A stretch of DNA of 64,000 nucleotides, from the NCBI GenBank assembly GCA_000149265.1, contig CH003337.1:133779-197778 (forward strand). Direction: 5' to 3'. Made by a program: the position numbers and the translations under genes. How positions within the stretch are numbered: the first letter of the stretch is position 1; every line of letters begins with the position of its first letter. Source of the DNA: Ciona savignyi. Taxonomy: Eukaryota > Chordata > Ascidiacea > Phlebobranchia > Cionidae. Below the pieces are notes generated by a model. That model saw only the letters and a list, made by a program, of their open reading frames with translations, did no database searches and was not told the origin of the DNA. Positions 1 through 12,959 of the stretch are shown here, piece after piece.

Positions 1-80
1 GTATGAGACGTTTCAAATTCTGCAGGTATATCTCCGCTCTGACAGTACTGCACTATGTTATCGTATTCACTGCGCTCCAT
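1..80 (-). CDS. 5' start of an unidentified gene, cut by window edge
   Basis: An ATG on the minus strand at 80-78 opens a frame that stays open to the window edge (26 codons), beginning MERSEYDNIVQY. The upstream DNA turns non-coding, and an NRF1-type motif lies about 310 bp upstream, as expected for a gene start. The acidic start loosely recalls the opening of integrase-like proteins of the KRBA2/gypsy-derived type, but the fragment is too short to assign. It could also be a chance frame. Confidence 0.4.
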   Translation of the reverse strand, partial: MERSEYDNIVQYCQSGDIPAEFETSH

Positions 81-387
81 AATAATGAAGTTCAGAAAAT
101 ACGGTGCTTGTGTAACGCGGTTGGCCGAAGCAAATGCTATGAAAATACGTTGTTGTTAACTCGATAATAAATTTAATTCCTGACGTATTACAACGTTTAG
201 TACTTCTTTTTTACAGTTTAGTTCGTTTATTATTACACTAAGGATTCAAAGAAGGAAAAATTAAATAGATTTTATTTTAAAAAATCAGCTAAAAACACGT
301 TGACAACAATATAAATTGTCAAAACAACAATTCTTAATAACATCGCATTTCTTCACGGTAGCTCGACGAATCACGTTCCAGGGCTAC

Positions 388-399
388 TGCGCATGCGCG
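388..399. promoter_or_regulatory. NRF1-type palindromic motif
   Basis: The 12-mer TGCGCATGCGCG matches the consensus for nuclear respiratory factor 1 binding sites (YGCGCAYGCGCR). It sits in a small CpG-richer patch about 310 bp upstream of the minus-strand ATG at 80, so it may be part of that promoter. Binding is inferred from the motif only. Confidence 0.45.
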
Positions 400-579
400 G
401 ACGCATCACTTTAACCTCGGTAGCCGGTTACCATTCTTAGCACTGGGTCTCACTATTTTGCTTCATTTTTAAGGCTAACGCATTGTTTTAAATAATTTTC
501 AAAATGTATCGTTTTTGTTGTCAGGGTTAGCGGTCAAGTCTGTTTGTTTTACCATGAAATTAATATGTTTTATTTTTAG

Positions 580-846
580 TCTGGTGGTTTAGTACGTAGC
601 CTTTTAAACGAAGGGTTGTAGGTGCGAAACTGATCGTTAGCTAGTCGATTGTGTCCTTGTACAAGGCATTTACTGGAAAAATACAGATAATTATTGTGTT
701 CTACCATATTGAAGAACATGTGAATCATACACAACACACTGCAATAGCTCCGGTAACCCGACGGTGGGCGCGAGTTGATCTGACGATTGCCCATGTTTTA
801 ACCCCCTTGGTTTTTCCATTAACGGGGATAAACATGACATAATATA
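580..846 (+). repeat. tRNA-derived SINE copy
   Basis: The copy matches the better-preserved copies at 58.1, 59.1 and 60.7 kb. It has a degraded tRNA-like head, the phrase for a cttgg(g)caaggca core, and a 3' part ending near ggggataaacatga. It is diverged in the head and has an internal insertion near 670-715. Confidence 0.75.
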
Positions 847-1826
847 GTAGAACAAATAATTCGGAAGTCATTTAAGGCGAATCGATCAATTTCAGTTAAA
901 TTACTATAGTCTTATCTATAAAAAAATTATCAAACAAATATGGACAATCTGTATTAATTGCACATACAGGCTATAAATAGAAATGATTTTTGGTAGTTTG
1001 GTTAGAAATAAAGAAAAGTAGCCTTTTGGCAAAACAAGTGAACCTAGCAGCAGTAAATGAAGTATGTGAACATAACCACCAATAAATAGTTTGAAATGCA
1101 AAGAAATCAATATTCAGCAGCAGAAATTAGAATGACAAACAAATATATAAAGTGTAAACATTAAACACATACAAGATGTCATTTATAACAAGTTTAAAGA
1201 GTTCAATTATTTAAAAAAAAATGAACTTCTTAAGAAAGGTGAAATTTAAAGTGTCAAAAAAAGAGAAAGTAACATGTAGAATATACAATACACTGATGGA
1301 TGTATCATTCAATATTTGCTTTGGGAATTCCATTTTAATGGAGTTATACGGTTCTTGTAATAACACATGCCCATATCAAAAAGTTAAGATATGGCTTTTT
1401 TCCAGTGATGGGAAGTTACAAAACAAAACATACAAGCTGGAGAGTGTTACAAAACATATATGCTGGAGATAATCGCGAACTGGTCATTGATTAAAAAGGT
1501 ACATAACACTAGCTAGCCGATGTGTCCCACAATCAGCAGTGGTTCAAAGAGTTATACACGTACTGTAGCAAAGTCTCCATTGTAATTAAAAACTGTACCA
1601 ACATACCAATGAAACAACCTTTGATATTCCAATGACCTAACTGACTAAGGTAACCGGTGGCCGAACTTTATGTTTGTTTTCGGTACAAACCACTAGATTG
1701 CTTGGAAGTGCTCAGTGCCTTGCTCAAATTGCCATATGAAGTGTATCTGATAGGTTCAAACCTCACAACCATTACGTTGGCAACACGAGGTACCACAGAA
1801 AAGCGATAAACATCATCTTGATGCAA

Positions 1827-4800
1827 TTAATTCCCGATCTTCCTGCTTGCACTTGCGCTAACGTGGCAAACTTCAACATCAACACCCAGCTTTGTTAGCT
1901 CATCAATCCACAGTCTCTGGTTGGTTGACAACCGATCGCCTGGTCCCTTCACTTCAACCAACTGGAAACAATTTATTAAAATCATAAATTTCACTTTAAA
2001 TACAAACAGGGGATGTCAATCATGGTTTAACCTTCACTATTTGCAAAAACAATATTATGTGTACTTTGTGTGTTTCTGCAAGCAGAAATGTTAGCGACCC
2101 CGATTACAACTGTATAATTTATATTCATTAACCAAAGAATACAGACAGCTTAAATGCTGCAAACCAGGCATTTTAGCATGTTATGGTCAAATTGAATCCT
2201 TAAAATACAATAATAAATTTAGTGTTGTGAAATACAAATAAAATAAACCTAGTTAAAAAAAACAGGGAAAATATGTCAATTTGTGTCCCTAAAGTATGTT
2301 AGACATGGCATACAAATATATTTGCTAATCAATAAAACTGCACATCAAAACAAACTAGTTTGTAAAATTACTAAACTGGATCGAGATAGGTGTTCTTCAT
2401 GCCTCAAGGATCCACATTATAACAGTAAAACCAGAGTATCATTTTGTTATTGATTTATTTGATGTTATAAAAAATGAATGTAAAACTAACCTTGCATGAG
2501 TGGTCGTTCCAAACCACCAGGTCGGGCAATCCACTTCGACTATGACGCAAATCCTTGCACAGAATCCGCAGAATTCCACTCAATGAGTCTCCTCCAATGC
2601 ATTTAACTAAAGACTGTGAAGATATTTGTTTTACATCACGGATCTGACATAGTTTTTTCTGGGATAGGATACTCATGTGTTATCCTGTAAATGGAAAAAA
2701 AAGGAGTGTTCTTACATGGTAATTGTGTGTCGACTGTTTGGTTACCAGAGCTATCGCAACTGTGTTGCGTATGAATCAAACAATTCTTCAGTTTTAGTTC
2801 TCCATCTCTGAGACTTCTAATTTGCCGTAGTGTTCTTGGGCACATAACAGATATTGTATTAGTGGATTAAACTGGTTTTTCAATGGTAAAATAATTCGAG
2901 CGATATTCTCAAGATGCCGATTTTGTATTTTTTCCCCTATAAAGAAAATCTCGAACCAAGACTTGCTGTAGAGACGTAAATCTTTCCCAGTTGATGGCAG
3001 AGCAGGAGACACCATAGTATCTCTCCCAGGTGTTGGTGATGAAGTTGAGCACATTGAAGTTCTCCCCACACGAAGATATGTCATCCAACCGCTTCTCAAT
3101 CGCATCTCGTCGTTGATTGTAGAATGCGTCGGTGTAGAGATCAAGTGGATGTGACTGCATCCAGATATTATTAATAAAGAAGCAAAAAATAAAATAAACT
3201 AATATTAAAAGGTTAAGAAGATTTTCTAGAAATTATTTATTTTATTCCAATAAATAGAAAAACACAATTGGTAGTTTACCGCATGTCTAGAGTTAACGGA
3301 GCTGTTGCAGTGTATTGTATTTATCAAAGTTTTGGTTTTGTTTTTTTATTACAAACATTTTAACCCAATGAGTTCGTGCAACCTACAAGTGTTCAAGGAC
3401 ACAACCGATTATGCCAGCAGTGAGTTTCGTTTCAACTTTATTTAGCTGAAGGAACATACAAAGAATTGAACCATGTCCAACCCATCCATTGAACCTCATT
3501 CGTAGAGCATCAGGCCGAAAGGTGATGGGATCGTAACCAGGCTATAGCTAGTTGTGTAGATAGACAGGCCACTTAGCTTTTGTTTAATCCTGTGCATTGC
3601 CTGGTGGTTTATTTGGTTAAATAAAAACAATATCAACATCTTGATTGTAGAGCACATTACAATATATGTGGTAACCAATCTGTGGGCATTTTGACGTTAG
3701 TCCCAGTGAAAAATTCCCCTTAATTTTCCAATCCCCAGGAATAGAATAGAGAAATAAAAGCAACTAAAGTGGACAACGGTGTATTTAAAAACTTGCTATA
3801 TTACAACAGTGTGACAACCATCCACCAATCCTTATAAACGAACCTGGTACTTGGTCCGGAAGACATCAGGCAATCCTTCCATGAATATAACATCCCACAT
3901 CAGGAGACAGAACAAACAGGAGAACGTTCCTCCCTCCCCATGAAGTCCCTGCTCGTATCCAATCGATCTGGTGAGAAATATTTCAGGTTATTCCCCTTGT
4001 CTGATCCCAGTGAATTTTTGGTTTAAAAAGTTAAGAAATTTTTTAAACATACACAACACACTCCTGGTAAACTGACAGTGGGCATGAGGTAATCAAACGA
4101 TTCTGTGTCAGAATCTGCCAATGTGTTTTTACACCTTCCGGGATAAACAGGAGTATCTGTTTATACTCCCCAACATTCAAGTATTTTGTATGGAGTAATA
4201 AATAATTGGTCATTGAAAATGGGAGAAATGCATTGTTGCATCATTGATAATAATATACATTCATGAAAACAAGATAATATCATTAAAATAAAATATCAAA
4301 ATTTGAGGACTATGATAAGGACAAAGCATCATTTCAATGGTCTCAACATTAAAGAAGATAAATTAACTTGATGACGTCACAAACATATATGATGACATCA
4401 CCAACATATATGATGACATCACAAACATATATGATGACATCACAAACATATATAATGACATCACAAGCATATATGATGGCATCACAAAAAGGTATGATAA
4501 CATCACAAACATGTATGATGGCATCACAAAGAGGCATGATAACATCACAAATGGGTATGATGACATCACCAACATGTATGATGACATCATCAACAGATAT
4601 AATGACATCACAATTCACAAACATACATAATGACATCACGAACCTGTAATGATCAAGAGCCAGCTCCTCAACCGAGCAGAGCAACACATCGTCGTTCTCA
4701 TTGTTGGGGATTCCCTTCATAAACCTTGCTGAACCCGTTTGCATTCGCTTCGGTAACAATCGGCCGACAATGGTCACCTTGGATGATATTACTTGTAACT

Positions 4801-7800
4801 GGTGTGTGAAGAACACGCATAGTGTTCTCATTGTGGATGATAGTTATGGTTTGTTCTGGGGGGTGGGGGGGGAAATCCACATTGAAGGCATATTTATGTG
4901 CATCTTTTGAATACGTGTGAAGATTATCGTGTAAACTAGTGTGTGTGGGAGCATGGACAGTGGCCTTAAAGCGGATGGATGTGTTATGATCTATTATGGC
5001 AGGTGGGAAAATCTACATTAAGTGGTATGTTCACGTAATCTGATCGAATGTGAAAAATATCCATTTGTGGGACTGTAATCATCACACTTGTGTACATCGT
5101 TCAGATATCAGAGACTATGCAGCATGATGTATATGATTGAGATGTTACTACTGTTTTAGTTCAACCTATAAATGTACTGCGTTTAATTGACGAGAAGCGC
5201 TTAGCCCAAGGACAACTGGTTTAAACAGGATAGTCATGTTTTATTCCTGTGGATGGTAAATCGCAATCACAGGCACAATCTTCAATTTATATGAGAATAG
5301 GCTATTGTCAGTTTGTCTCGAAACCACAAGTGGACTATCTAAGGCAATGCAGTATGTTGTATGCGATTTAAATGTTGCGAAGTTCTATTTTAGTGCAACC
5401 CATTAATTCACAGGTTTCAGCATACACAATGATAAGTTCACAAAGACACAACTGACAATCATCAGCTCAATATGGCCAGTGACTCAGGTAAATCGATAAT
5501 GTTTCAAAAAATTTTACTACCATGTCAAATATTAATTTTCTTGTAATACTTTCGGCTACCTTAGTCTAGACCAGTGGTTCTCGATCTTTCTGACCTCGTG
5601 GCGCACCCTAGATCAATTAGGAAACGAACGGGCGCACTTTGCACGGGGAGTCAAAACAAAATGCTAAATACTTAAACAATTTAGCAAAAATATGGAAAAT
5701 TTATACTTTAATTTAATTAATTTCATCACCAAATTTTCCACATAACGAAATAACTGTTTCTTTAAGAGCTTTTGCTTTTCGAAAGTTTAGTAGTTTATAA
5801 TATATGCACACTCTGTCGTAAATTTACGAAATGCAAGTGTGGCGCACCTAGCTAACTTCTGTGGCGCACCAATGAGCCGCGGCGCACCATTTGAGAAGCA
5901 CTGGTCTAGACAGAAGGTAGTGTGATAAAAAGCTGTGTTATACAACTTGTCCCACCCCAGGAGCAAACATAGACAAAGATCCGATACCTCTTTAGGAGCA
6001 ATGATAGTGGTGGCATCAATAACATCATCCAAATCCTTTCTCTTCTTCAATGACTTGATCTTCCTAGCTCGATCCACCAGCGCAAAACGATGCCCCACTC
6101 GTGCATTGGGGTCCGATACCCCGGTACGAATCACCTCAATAGCTCCATCCTGGTCTTGTAGATGTTGGTCCAGGTTCAGTGCAAGTCGCTCGTACCAGTA
6201 TCCTCTGTGAAGTGGTGGTCGGTTGATGTCAAAATGCAAAGGGCATGATTACACTAGAAATTATAAACATTTCCCTGCCTATCAACGAGTTGCCTATTGC
6301 AGTGTGTTGAAGTTTTTTACTTTAATTCAACCCATTCATTCACAGAGTTCAGCTGACGTCCGCTTACTGCCTTGTTCATGCACATAGCCGACTAGCAAGC
6401 AACCAGTTTTAATCTAACAACCCTTTAACTGAGAGGCGATGCACTTACCTAACAAGCTATTCGGTTAGACCATATTAGTGCGCACTGATGGTGAATGTTA
6501 CCAATTTGACATAAAAGTTTTTTAAACAAACTTAAAGATTCTATGTGGTTTTTACACCAGAGTCACCAGTAACTGAAGTGGCTCTTGTTATCATATGAAT
6601 ACATCATTTTGAGGCTTACTTTCTTGAAGTGCAAATATCCTGTTGTAGTAAAGACTTTAACACATCAGTGGCTTGCTGGTATTCCTTTATTCTTTGTAGC
6701 ACCTCTACCTGCACGATGTAAGGGGTATAGCTGGTGATGTGTCGGTGGTTTAGAAGTTCTGGTGCAGCAAGGTTAATAATGTTGGCCATCTTGAAATTTA
6801 GATCTGCCTGTATAAACGCAGCTGTATATATATTAACAGCACAACTGCTCTTTAACTAGAAAATCATAACAGCGTCAATGCTATGTATACAATACTTTTC
6901 TTTAGTTCAGTTGGTTAAACCGAGAGCCATCAGGTTGTTTGATCAAAACCAGCTGTGGATAGTTAGTTGTCCTGTGGTACCTAGACGTTGTATGAACCAA
7001 ATTAGATAAATGGAACTAAAACTACAGAAACGTTTTATCATATATAACACAATAGTTCTGTAACCAAGTTGTGGGCACAGGTTATATGACGATTATCCGT
7101 GTCATAACTTTAGCTGTATTTTCCATCGACAAGAATAAACATAAAATATCCTATCCAGCACAACCCCCACTCACATGTAAAGATTGAATCTTGACATACA
7201 CAGCACATGCACTGAAGGAACGAAGAAATGTAGGAAGTCTTGATAACTGTGTCGTGCTGTTGATATCGGTGGTTGATTGTACCTCACCAGCTTGCCTGCA
7301 TATTCTGTCAGCTAGCTGCAAAAAGTAGAAACCAGGTTTTCTATACAATACAACACATGACATGCAGTCAGCCAGTTGTTTGCAAGTAAAACTATGTCAA
7401 CCACCATTTATCATCACATTATATTAGTATGGTAAGGTCCACGGTAGCCCAGGGACCAGGAATTTGGGCCATAGAATGCCTGTTACTCCAGTGCCCCCGA
7501 CCTGTCATGGATCCGGAATATAGGGGCTAGTGACCATCTATGCTTCTCAGCGTAAAATTGCAGTTGGTGTGTAACATGAGGTTAGGTGATCAAATATTCT
7601 GACAGATAAATTAAAATCACAACTAAGAATTGTAACGTAAATGGAGTTGAAGACCGCTGTTGTGTTCATACATACAATTACAATGTACACTATACAGTAT
7701 ACATCTATAATAAAATGCATTGTAACTAGTGTTAAAGTTAAATACAGGTGCTTCTATAGAAAACAAATAACTATTGGGTTAGCAGAGCTATTGCAGTGTG

Positions 7801-10800
7801 GAGTATATGACAAAGATGTTTCTTGAATTTCTAGACAGCTAACGGGGGAACAAAGAGTTATGGATTTAGTGGGTATTCTAAATGTTGGGAATTAGTATAA
7901 GTGGTTCATTCCACATTTTTGAGTCATAGTAGCTACATGGTTTAGGTCAAGTGCAAGGTGCACAGGGATAATGCAAGGTGAGTCCATAATATATTAGGTT
8001 GTTTTTATTTCATTTTTTCTAAATTTTCTTTCTCAGATAAAAAAATAACTTAAACATGCAACAACAAACAACGTCTTATGAGTAAGACATTGCTTGAATT
8101 TTGAATTATACTAATGGGTTCAGGCGATCCCCGCCAAAGGGAGCGAAAATCCATCAATCTCACTTGTGGTAAACTAATATTGGAACGATGTGTCACTGGC
8201 ACTAAAAGTGTGAGGTACAGCATGATGGTGCCTTCACAATTTTATTGGGATGCATCCTAGAACATTTTTTCCCAATATTTTTTAGATAAAATATGGCCAT
8301 GCAGCACCAAACAACCGACCTTCCAATCCCCACCATCGGTAGCAGATTGCGCTTCAGCCAAATATTGGTACGCCACCTCATATTCTAACAACTCATTCCT
8401 GCTTCCAAATATGGGCGTGGGGCGATGGATGGAATATTCAGGGTACACAACCCGACCCATACCTAATATGGCATAAGTTGTCAACAGTAGAGTATATGAA
8501 AAGAAATATCTCACATTTGAAACCAACATGAATTACAATTATCAAGTGATTTGAAAGACATAACTCTTTAGCTGAGTGCCATACACCACTACGGTTTACC
8601 AGCTGATATTCTCTAATACCCAGACAGTGATTTAATTTTAAAAATCAAAATGTGGCCGTCTGTAATATATTTCCTGTTTCTCAATTAAGAATGTTTTAAC
8701 TTCATAACCATTTAGAAAAAAAACGAAAATCTGTAGAAATATATATCAACTGGAGTCTAGTAACAAAGATTTATTACCTTCCATTAAAATGGCTGATAGT
8801 TGTTGGTGCTTCCCATAATTGAGGTTGTGGGTTGAAATTGAATATTCAGAATCGTCTTCTGTTCCCTTCGTGACATCAAACACAAGTAGAAGTCTGTGGG
8901 GTTCAAAATTTATGAGTAATTTAGATGGAAGTTTAATGTCTTACTTGGATGCTTGGTTGATAAGACTAAACCTCCTTCCCTACTAAACCCTTATCAACTA
9001 AACCCCTTTCAACCAACCGCATTTTAAACTAAACCCCTTACAACTGAATAGTAAATCCCCTTTACCTTTCAACAGAAACCTTTAATAATTAAAACCCCCT
9101 GCAGCTAGAACACATGTTATTCTGATAAATGCCTATGTTTCAACCTCACTGTATATCCCAATCCATAAGAATAAGCATTCAACCCCCTTGGCTTTACCTG
9201 TTAAAAACCTTTTTCACAGCTTTATTGATCTTGTAACAAGAGCCCAGTAGTTGTTTGGCTTGTTTGAGCACAGCTGAGGCTACCCCATCCGAATTGGACG
9301 CAAAGACACTTTTTTGCTTCTTACACAGTAACTCAATGGATTTGCACATCTCGGACTTTGGACCATGGACCTAACCACAAACCAAACTTTTAATTTTAAA
9401 GCATAATAAGTAGAATAAAGGTTTAACTCTTTCCCTCCCAACTCGCCATATATGGCGAGTTGGTGGGAAAACATGGTATCCCGTCTGTCCATAAATGGAT
9501 ACAAATCTAAAAAACGATTTCTCCGCAATGCGTAATGGTAGAGACCTCAGCTATGGCTCATTCGATCAAGGAAAACCTATATTTTATTCTCTGTGATTAT
9601 CGTGGAGAAATATTAAAAATGCGAGGAGTGATAGCCTTTCTTTTTCAAGGCTTCGCCTCTTATTTCTATCGATTTTACACGAATTTACACGTGACTAACT
9701 CAGCCAATAGGAGTCGTGTTAACTTGCAGAGAAGCTCTTTTTGTCAAGCAAGTCTTTCTTTACATTCTCTGTGAATTTCGTGCCGTTGAGATAAAAAGGA
9801 GAGCGTTGGTGACGTTTTCGCAGCAGGCGGTTATGCTTCGTGTTCACCAAAGCATGAATCCAGCTGGGCCTGCTGAGCGCACGATAAAGAAAAAGGCGGC
9901 GAGACCTAGCTAGTTCGGTGTGCCCTGCTTTGAAGAATATTGGATATAGTATGTGCGTTTGTTTGGTTTTGTATGCCCTTTTTACACTTCCTTCACTGTT
10001 CTTTTTTATACTTTCTACTATTTTAGTTCTACAAAACTAAAAACTTCAATGCGTGTTTGGGTTCAAGTTTTCATAATATAGTCAGAAAAAAGGGAAATTT
10101 CAATTACAAATAGTAAAAAAACTACTGAAGATAGAAATACAGTTCGAATTTTCCTGAGTACAAAAACTATTAGACAATCTACATTCCAATTTTCATCTCA
10201 TTTGGGCATTCCAATAATAAGTGAGTATTTCATTTGTCAGTGCACCTCAAATTTTTCAAAGTCGAGCAGAATTTTCTTTGCATAAAATGTGGTGTTCACT
10301 AAAGTTTACATAATATATTCTTTATTAGAGGTAGATTTTAGATGTGCAGCTTGTTTAAAAGAGGGATAAATTATCTTTCCAACCATACTAAATATTAAAT
10401 CATAGCATAAACTTTAGAAAAACTGTGCTAATTTGAAAATGACTAAAAATTGTAAAAAACACTGCGGGACAGCATGTTTGAATTAATGCATTTGGCCGGG
10501 AGTGAAAGAGTTAAGCATTATTAGTTATATACAATTATTCCGAAATGTCTAAACCCAAATTGATGTATTGGCTTATATTTTTATTTTATAGACTTTTTTA
10601 AGATAATAAATCAAAGGTTTTTTCACATTCCGGGTTTCTGTTTTATACCATCAGTCAAAAGGTTGTGGGATCAAAACCAAAAGCGAGTTCTTTCCTTTTT
10701 TGTGCATTTAGTGGGTTTTCCTAAGTGGTGACAGCGAATTAATGGGTTGAAGTGAATTTAGTTATGTTTGGCTGTATAGAAAAGTGGTTTGGAGCATTGC

Positions 10801-12608
10801 CTTCGAGTGATAAAATTGTTGGATCAAACCAGCAGCTGAAATAGTGGACCATATCCTTGGGAAAAGCACTTATATCATTGATTGCTACAATAGCTTCAAT
10901 AACCCGACGGTGGGCACAAGGTAGTGTACTGGGTAACAATTGCTTATGCACAATGCCTAGCATTTTTTTATAATTCTCAGGAAAAAACAGCATTTCACTA
11001 ACTCCATCTCATACAAAAAACACAGAAATAACTCCGATAACCACAAAACACTCTGTTCAACAGTATCAAATCCGCCGGTAAAAACAGGACCATCCTATTC
11101 TAGAAGATAATTAAAGCAACCATTGTATTAAAGACTATATTGGTCGATTCTCAATGACAATTAAGAAGTATCTTGTAGAATGCTTTATGGTCATTTTATA
11201 GTTTAACTCACAGTAAGTCGAAATGATTTTGCTATCATTTTAACAGCTGGGGCTGGGAGTAGAGCTAGGATCTCATGGAGCGTGAAATCTTCACTTTCAC
11301 TGGTCAGTAGAAATCCAATGTCTGCTAACATGTCCAAATAAGGTGTTGGGTTGGGTGATATCTCTGGGTATGAAATCTGAGAAAAGTTTTAATTTTGTAT
11401 TTTTGGTCATTTTAAATCTGATGAAAGCAAAGTCAAATATAGTTTAGATCTGGCTTAAATGCAGCCTAACGATTCTTTGATCGCGTGATACGGATATCTC
11501 GTTTTGCAAATTTACAGGACAAGAAATCTAGTGTGAAGGATTGAGTAGCTTGGTGGTTAGTACGGTTAGCACATTGGCTTTGAGCCTAACGAGTGCAGGT
11601 TTGAAACTGGTTGCGAGCTGGTCAATTGTGTTCTTAAACGGGAAAGGAACTTACGAACATCGCCTGAACCTATTAGATTTAACGGGTTCCAAATAAAATA
11701 AAAAAGTTTTATTCATACACACTGCACTAGCTTAGTTACCCGAGAGTGTGTGCCAGGTAATTTGACAGTTACTCTTGTGAAAGCACTTCTTTAGAAAATA
11801 TAGTTAATCTGCATAGTGTAGATGCCCTTAAAACAGGCATCCCAAGATATGCCAACCCAAACCCACCTTGTTAGATGTTAGCCAAGCATTCTTCCGATGA
11901 AACAATCGAACATACAACTTCCTGCATCTGATATCGAGACCTCCAAACTTATCGATCCACCCTGCATCCTCTCCATCAAACAGTGACCGATCGTCAGCAT
12001 TTTGCCGAACATCCTTTATCACCATTTCAAAGTTCTCCAGGTAATAAGCACGCTTTTCAATCGTTGCTAAGCTTTCTACGTCATCATTGACGGTTAATGC
12101 TTCGTTGATCATTTTAGCTTTTTTATCCTTAACTTGAAAGACTTTTAATTTGAATTCTCTTTTTACAGAATTTTCGTGATTTTTTAAGGTGATATTTTTT
12201 ACAGTTGTGGCAATATTTATTTTCGGAGACTTAGTGGCTGAATTATTTTCAGTACAATCTATGTTTATGTTACATTCCACCTGAGGAGATTTAACTTCCA
12301 CTTCGGTTTTTCCCAAGTTAGACTTGATGCGTTTCGAGCCAGATTTCTCTGGAATCTTTCTTTTTCGCTTCGTATCTTTGACTTTGATCCGTTCCGATTT
12401 AAACATCTTCGATTCCTCATCTGGAAAATCATCTTCATCTGTTGATATTACTATGACATCACAATCACTTTGTTTTGTGTTCAGGGATTTATTTACAATC
12501 GGTGATCTAGTTTTTAAGCTCCCAGTCTTAAAATACTTTTGTATACCCCCTTTCATCAGTATGTGAGGTATTTGTTGTTTTTGTATCTTTTGTTCTTGTG
12601 CACACTTG
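1827..12608 (-). CDS. FAN1: FAN1 structure-specific nuclease (5' end missing)
   Basis: Fanconi-associated nuclease 1 acts in the nucleus as a 5' flap endo/exonuclease in interstrand-crosslink repair. Thirteen exons with agreeing phases: 12608-11867, 11376-11212, 9370-9198, 8893-8778, 8462-8320, 7315-7175, 6708-6620, 6204-5988, 4798-4644, 3967-3844, 3154-2957, 2613-2491, 1961-1827 (stop). They total 2521 nt, about 839 residues; human FAN1 is 1017. In order: a basic low-complexity N-part, the [10 protein letters not shown] segment, a SAP-like region (exons 2-3), a TPR-like region ([13 protein letters not shown]), and the VRR_NUC domain. The family's catalytic signature is intact: HGEG in exon 10, GLPDLVVWN in exon 12, LVEVKG in exon 13. 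Exon 1 starts in phase 2, so at least one upstream exon, probably with the UBZ finger, is missing. It may lie in the gap at 12960-13410. The first codon of the longest frame is TTG directly after a stop, so it is not the true start. Confidence 0.95.
4370..4643. repeat. 21-bp minisatellite rich in CRE-like motifs, abutting a FAN1 donor
   Basis: About 13-14 copies of a 21-bp unit built around gatgacatcacaaacatat. It begins with a perfect TGACGTCA (4372-4379); later units mostly carry TGACATCA. The array runs directly into the 5' splice site of FAN1 exon 9 (exon end 4644). Because 21 is a multiple of three, it creates long spurious frames on both strands. Confidence 0.9.
5572..5903. mobile_element. 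hAT-type MITE in a FAN1 intron
   Basis: A 332-bp non-autonomous element with terminal inverted repeats CAGTGgTTCTC / CAGTGcTTCTC. It is flanked by a perfect 8-bp duplication GTCTAGAC (5564-5571 and 5904-5911). The CAGTG ends and 8-bp target duplication are hallmarks of hAT transposons. No transposase frame is present. Confidence 0.9.
6890..7148 (+). repeat. Degenerate SINE copy
   Basis: A diverged relative of the tRNA-derived SINE, recognisable from the order of its parts: tRNA-like head, gtccttgg-like core, cataacacaatag, gtgggcacagg, and an end near gaataaaca. It lies in the FAN1 intron between exons at 7175 and 6708. Confidence 0.5.
9423..10514. mobile_element. TTAA-flanked piggyBac-type non-autonomous element
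   Basis: An element of about 1.09 kb bounded on both sides by TTAA (9423-9426 and 10511-10514). Inside these are terminal inverted repeats CTCTTTCCCTCCC and CTCTTTCACTCCC (12 of 13 match). A 20-bp palindrome (actcgccata / tatggcgagt) follows the left end. TTAA target sites and about 13-bp ends are typical of piggyBac elements. The internal short frames show no transposase motif, so it is probably non-autonomous. It sits in the FAN1 intron between exons 2 and 3. Confidence 0.75.
11545..11815 (+). repeat. Degenerate SINE copy
   Basis: The head (ttggtggttagtacggttag, then gcaggtttgaaactgg) and the downstream core match the tRNA-derived SINE found elsewhere in the window. It lies in the first recognised FAN1 intron, just outside exon 12608-11867. 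Confidence 0.6.
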
Positions 12609-12959
12609 CTGTTTGGATGGTATTGCAATTAAATGTCAGGAGCTTATTTTGCATTAAGATAAAATATTCATGTTTAACCCTGTGAATGGAAAAACATAAG
12701 GGGCGTTAACACACAGGTAATCGTCAGACTACCACACGCCCACCATTGAGTTAACGGAGCTATTGCAGTGTGTTGTGTTGTGATTGAAACGTTCCTGCAG
12801 TTTGGTGTACCCATCATTCTACTGGGTTTAGGCAGTGTCTAATAAATACTTTGTCCAAGGACAAAATAGACTAGCTTGCCACCAGTTTTTTAAAAGATAC
12901 GACTAGGGACAGAACGGTAATCTGATTTTTCTCTGCTGGGTGGCGCTATTTATTTGTAT

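Larger units (their letters stand above)
81..1826. other. Intergenic spacer between the left-edge gene and FAN1
   Basis: The spacer holds the NRF1-type motif, one plus-strand SINE copy (580-846) and A+T-rich sequence. A short plus-strand frame at 1221-1472 has no recognisable domain and lies in low-complexity A-rich DNA; I do not call it. The 3' UTR of FAN1 should lie at its right end, but no clear polyadenylation signal was found. Confidence 0.6.

Noticed and set aside
1221..1472. 83-codon frame starting MNFLRKVKFKV
   Set aside because: No domain, no splice-compatible partner, and A-rich composition; likely chance.
4349..4831. 160-codon minus-strand frame with repeated DVII
   Set aside because: Only its first part (4798-4644) is FAN1 exon 9; the rest is the 21-bp intronic array read through.
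9535..9913. Two overlapping frames inside the TTAA element
   Set aside because: No transposase motif such as the piggyBac DDD core could be seen, and the frames are short.
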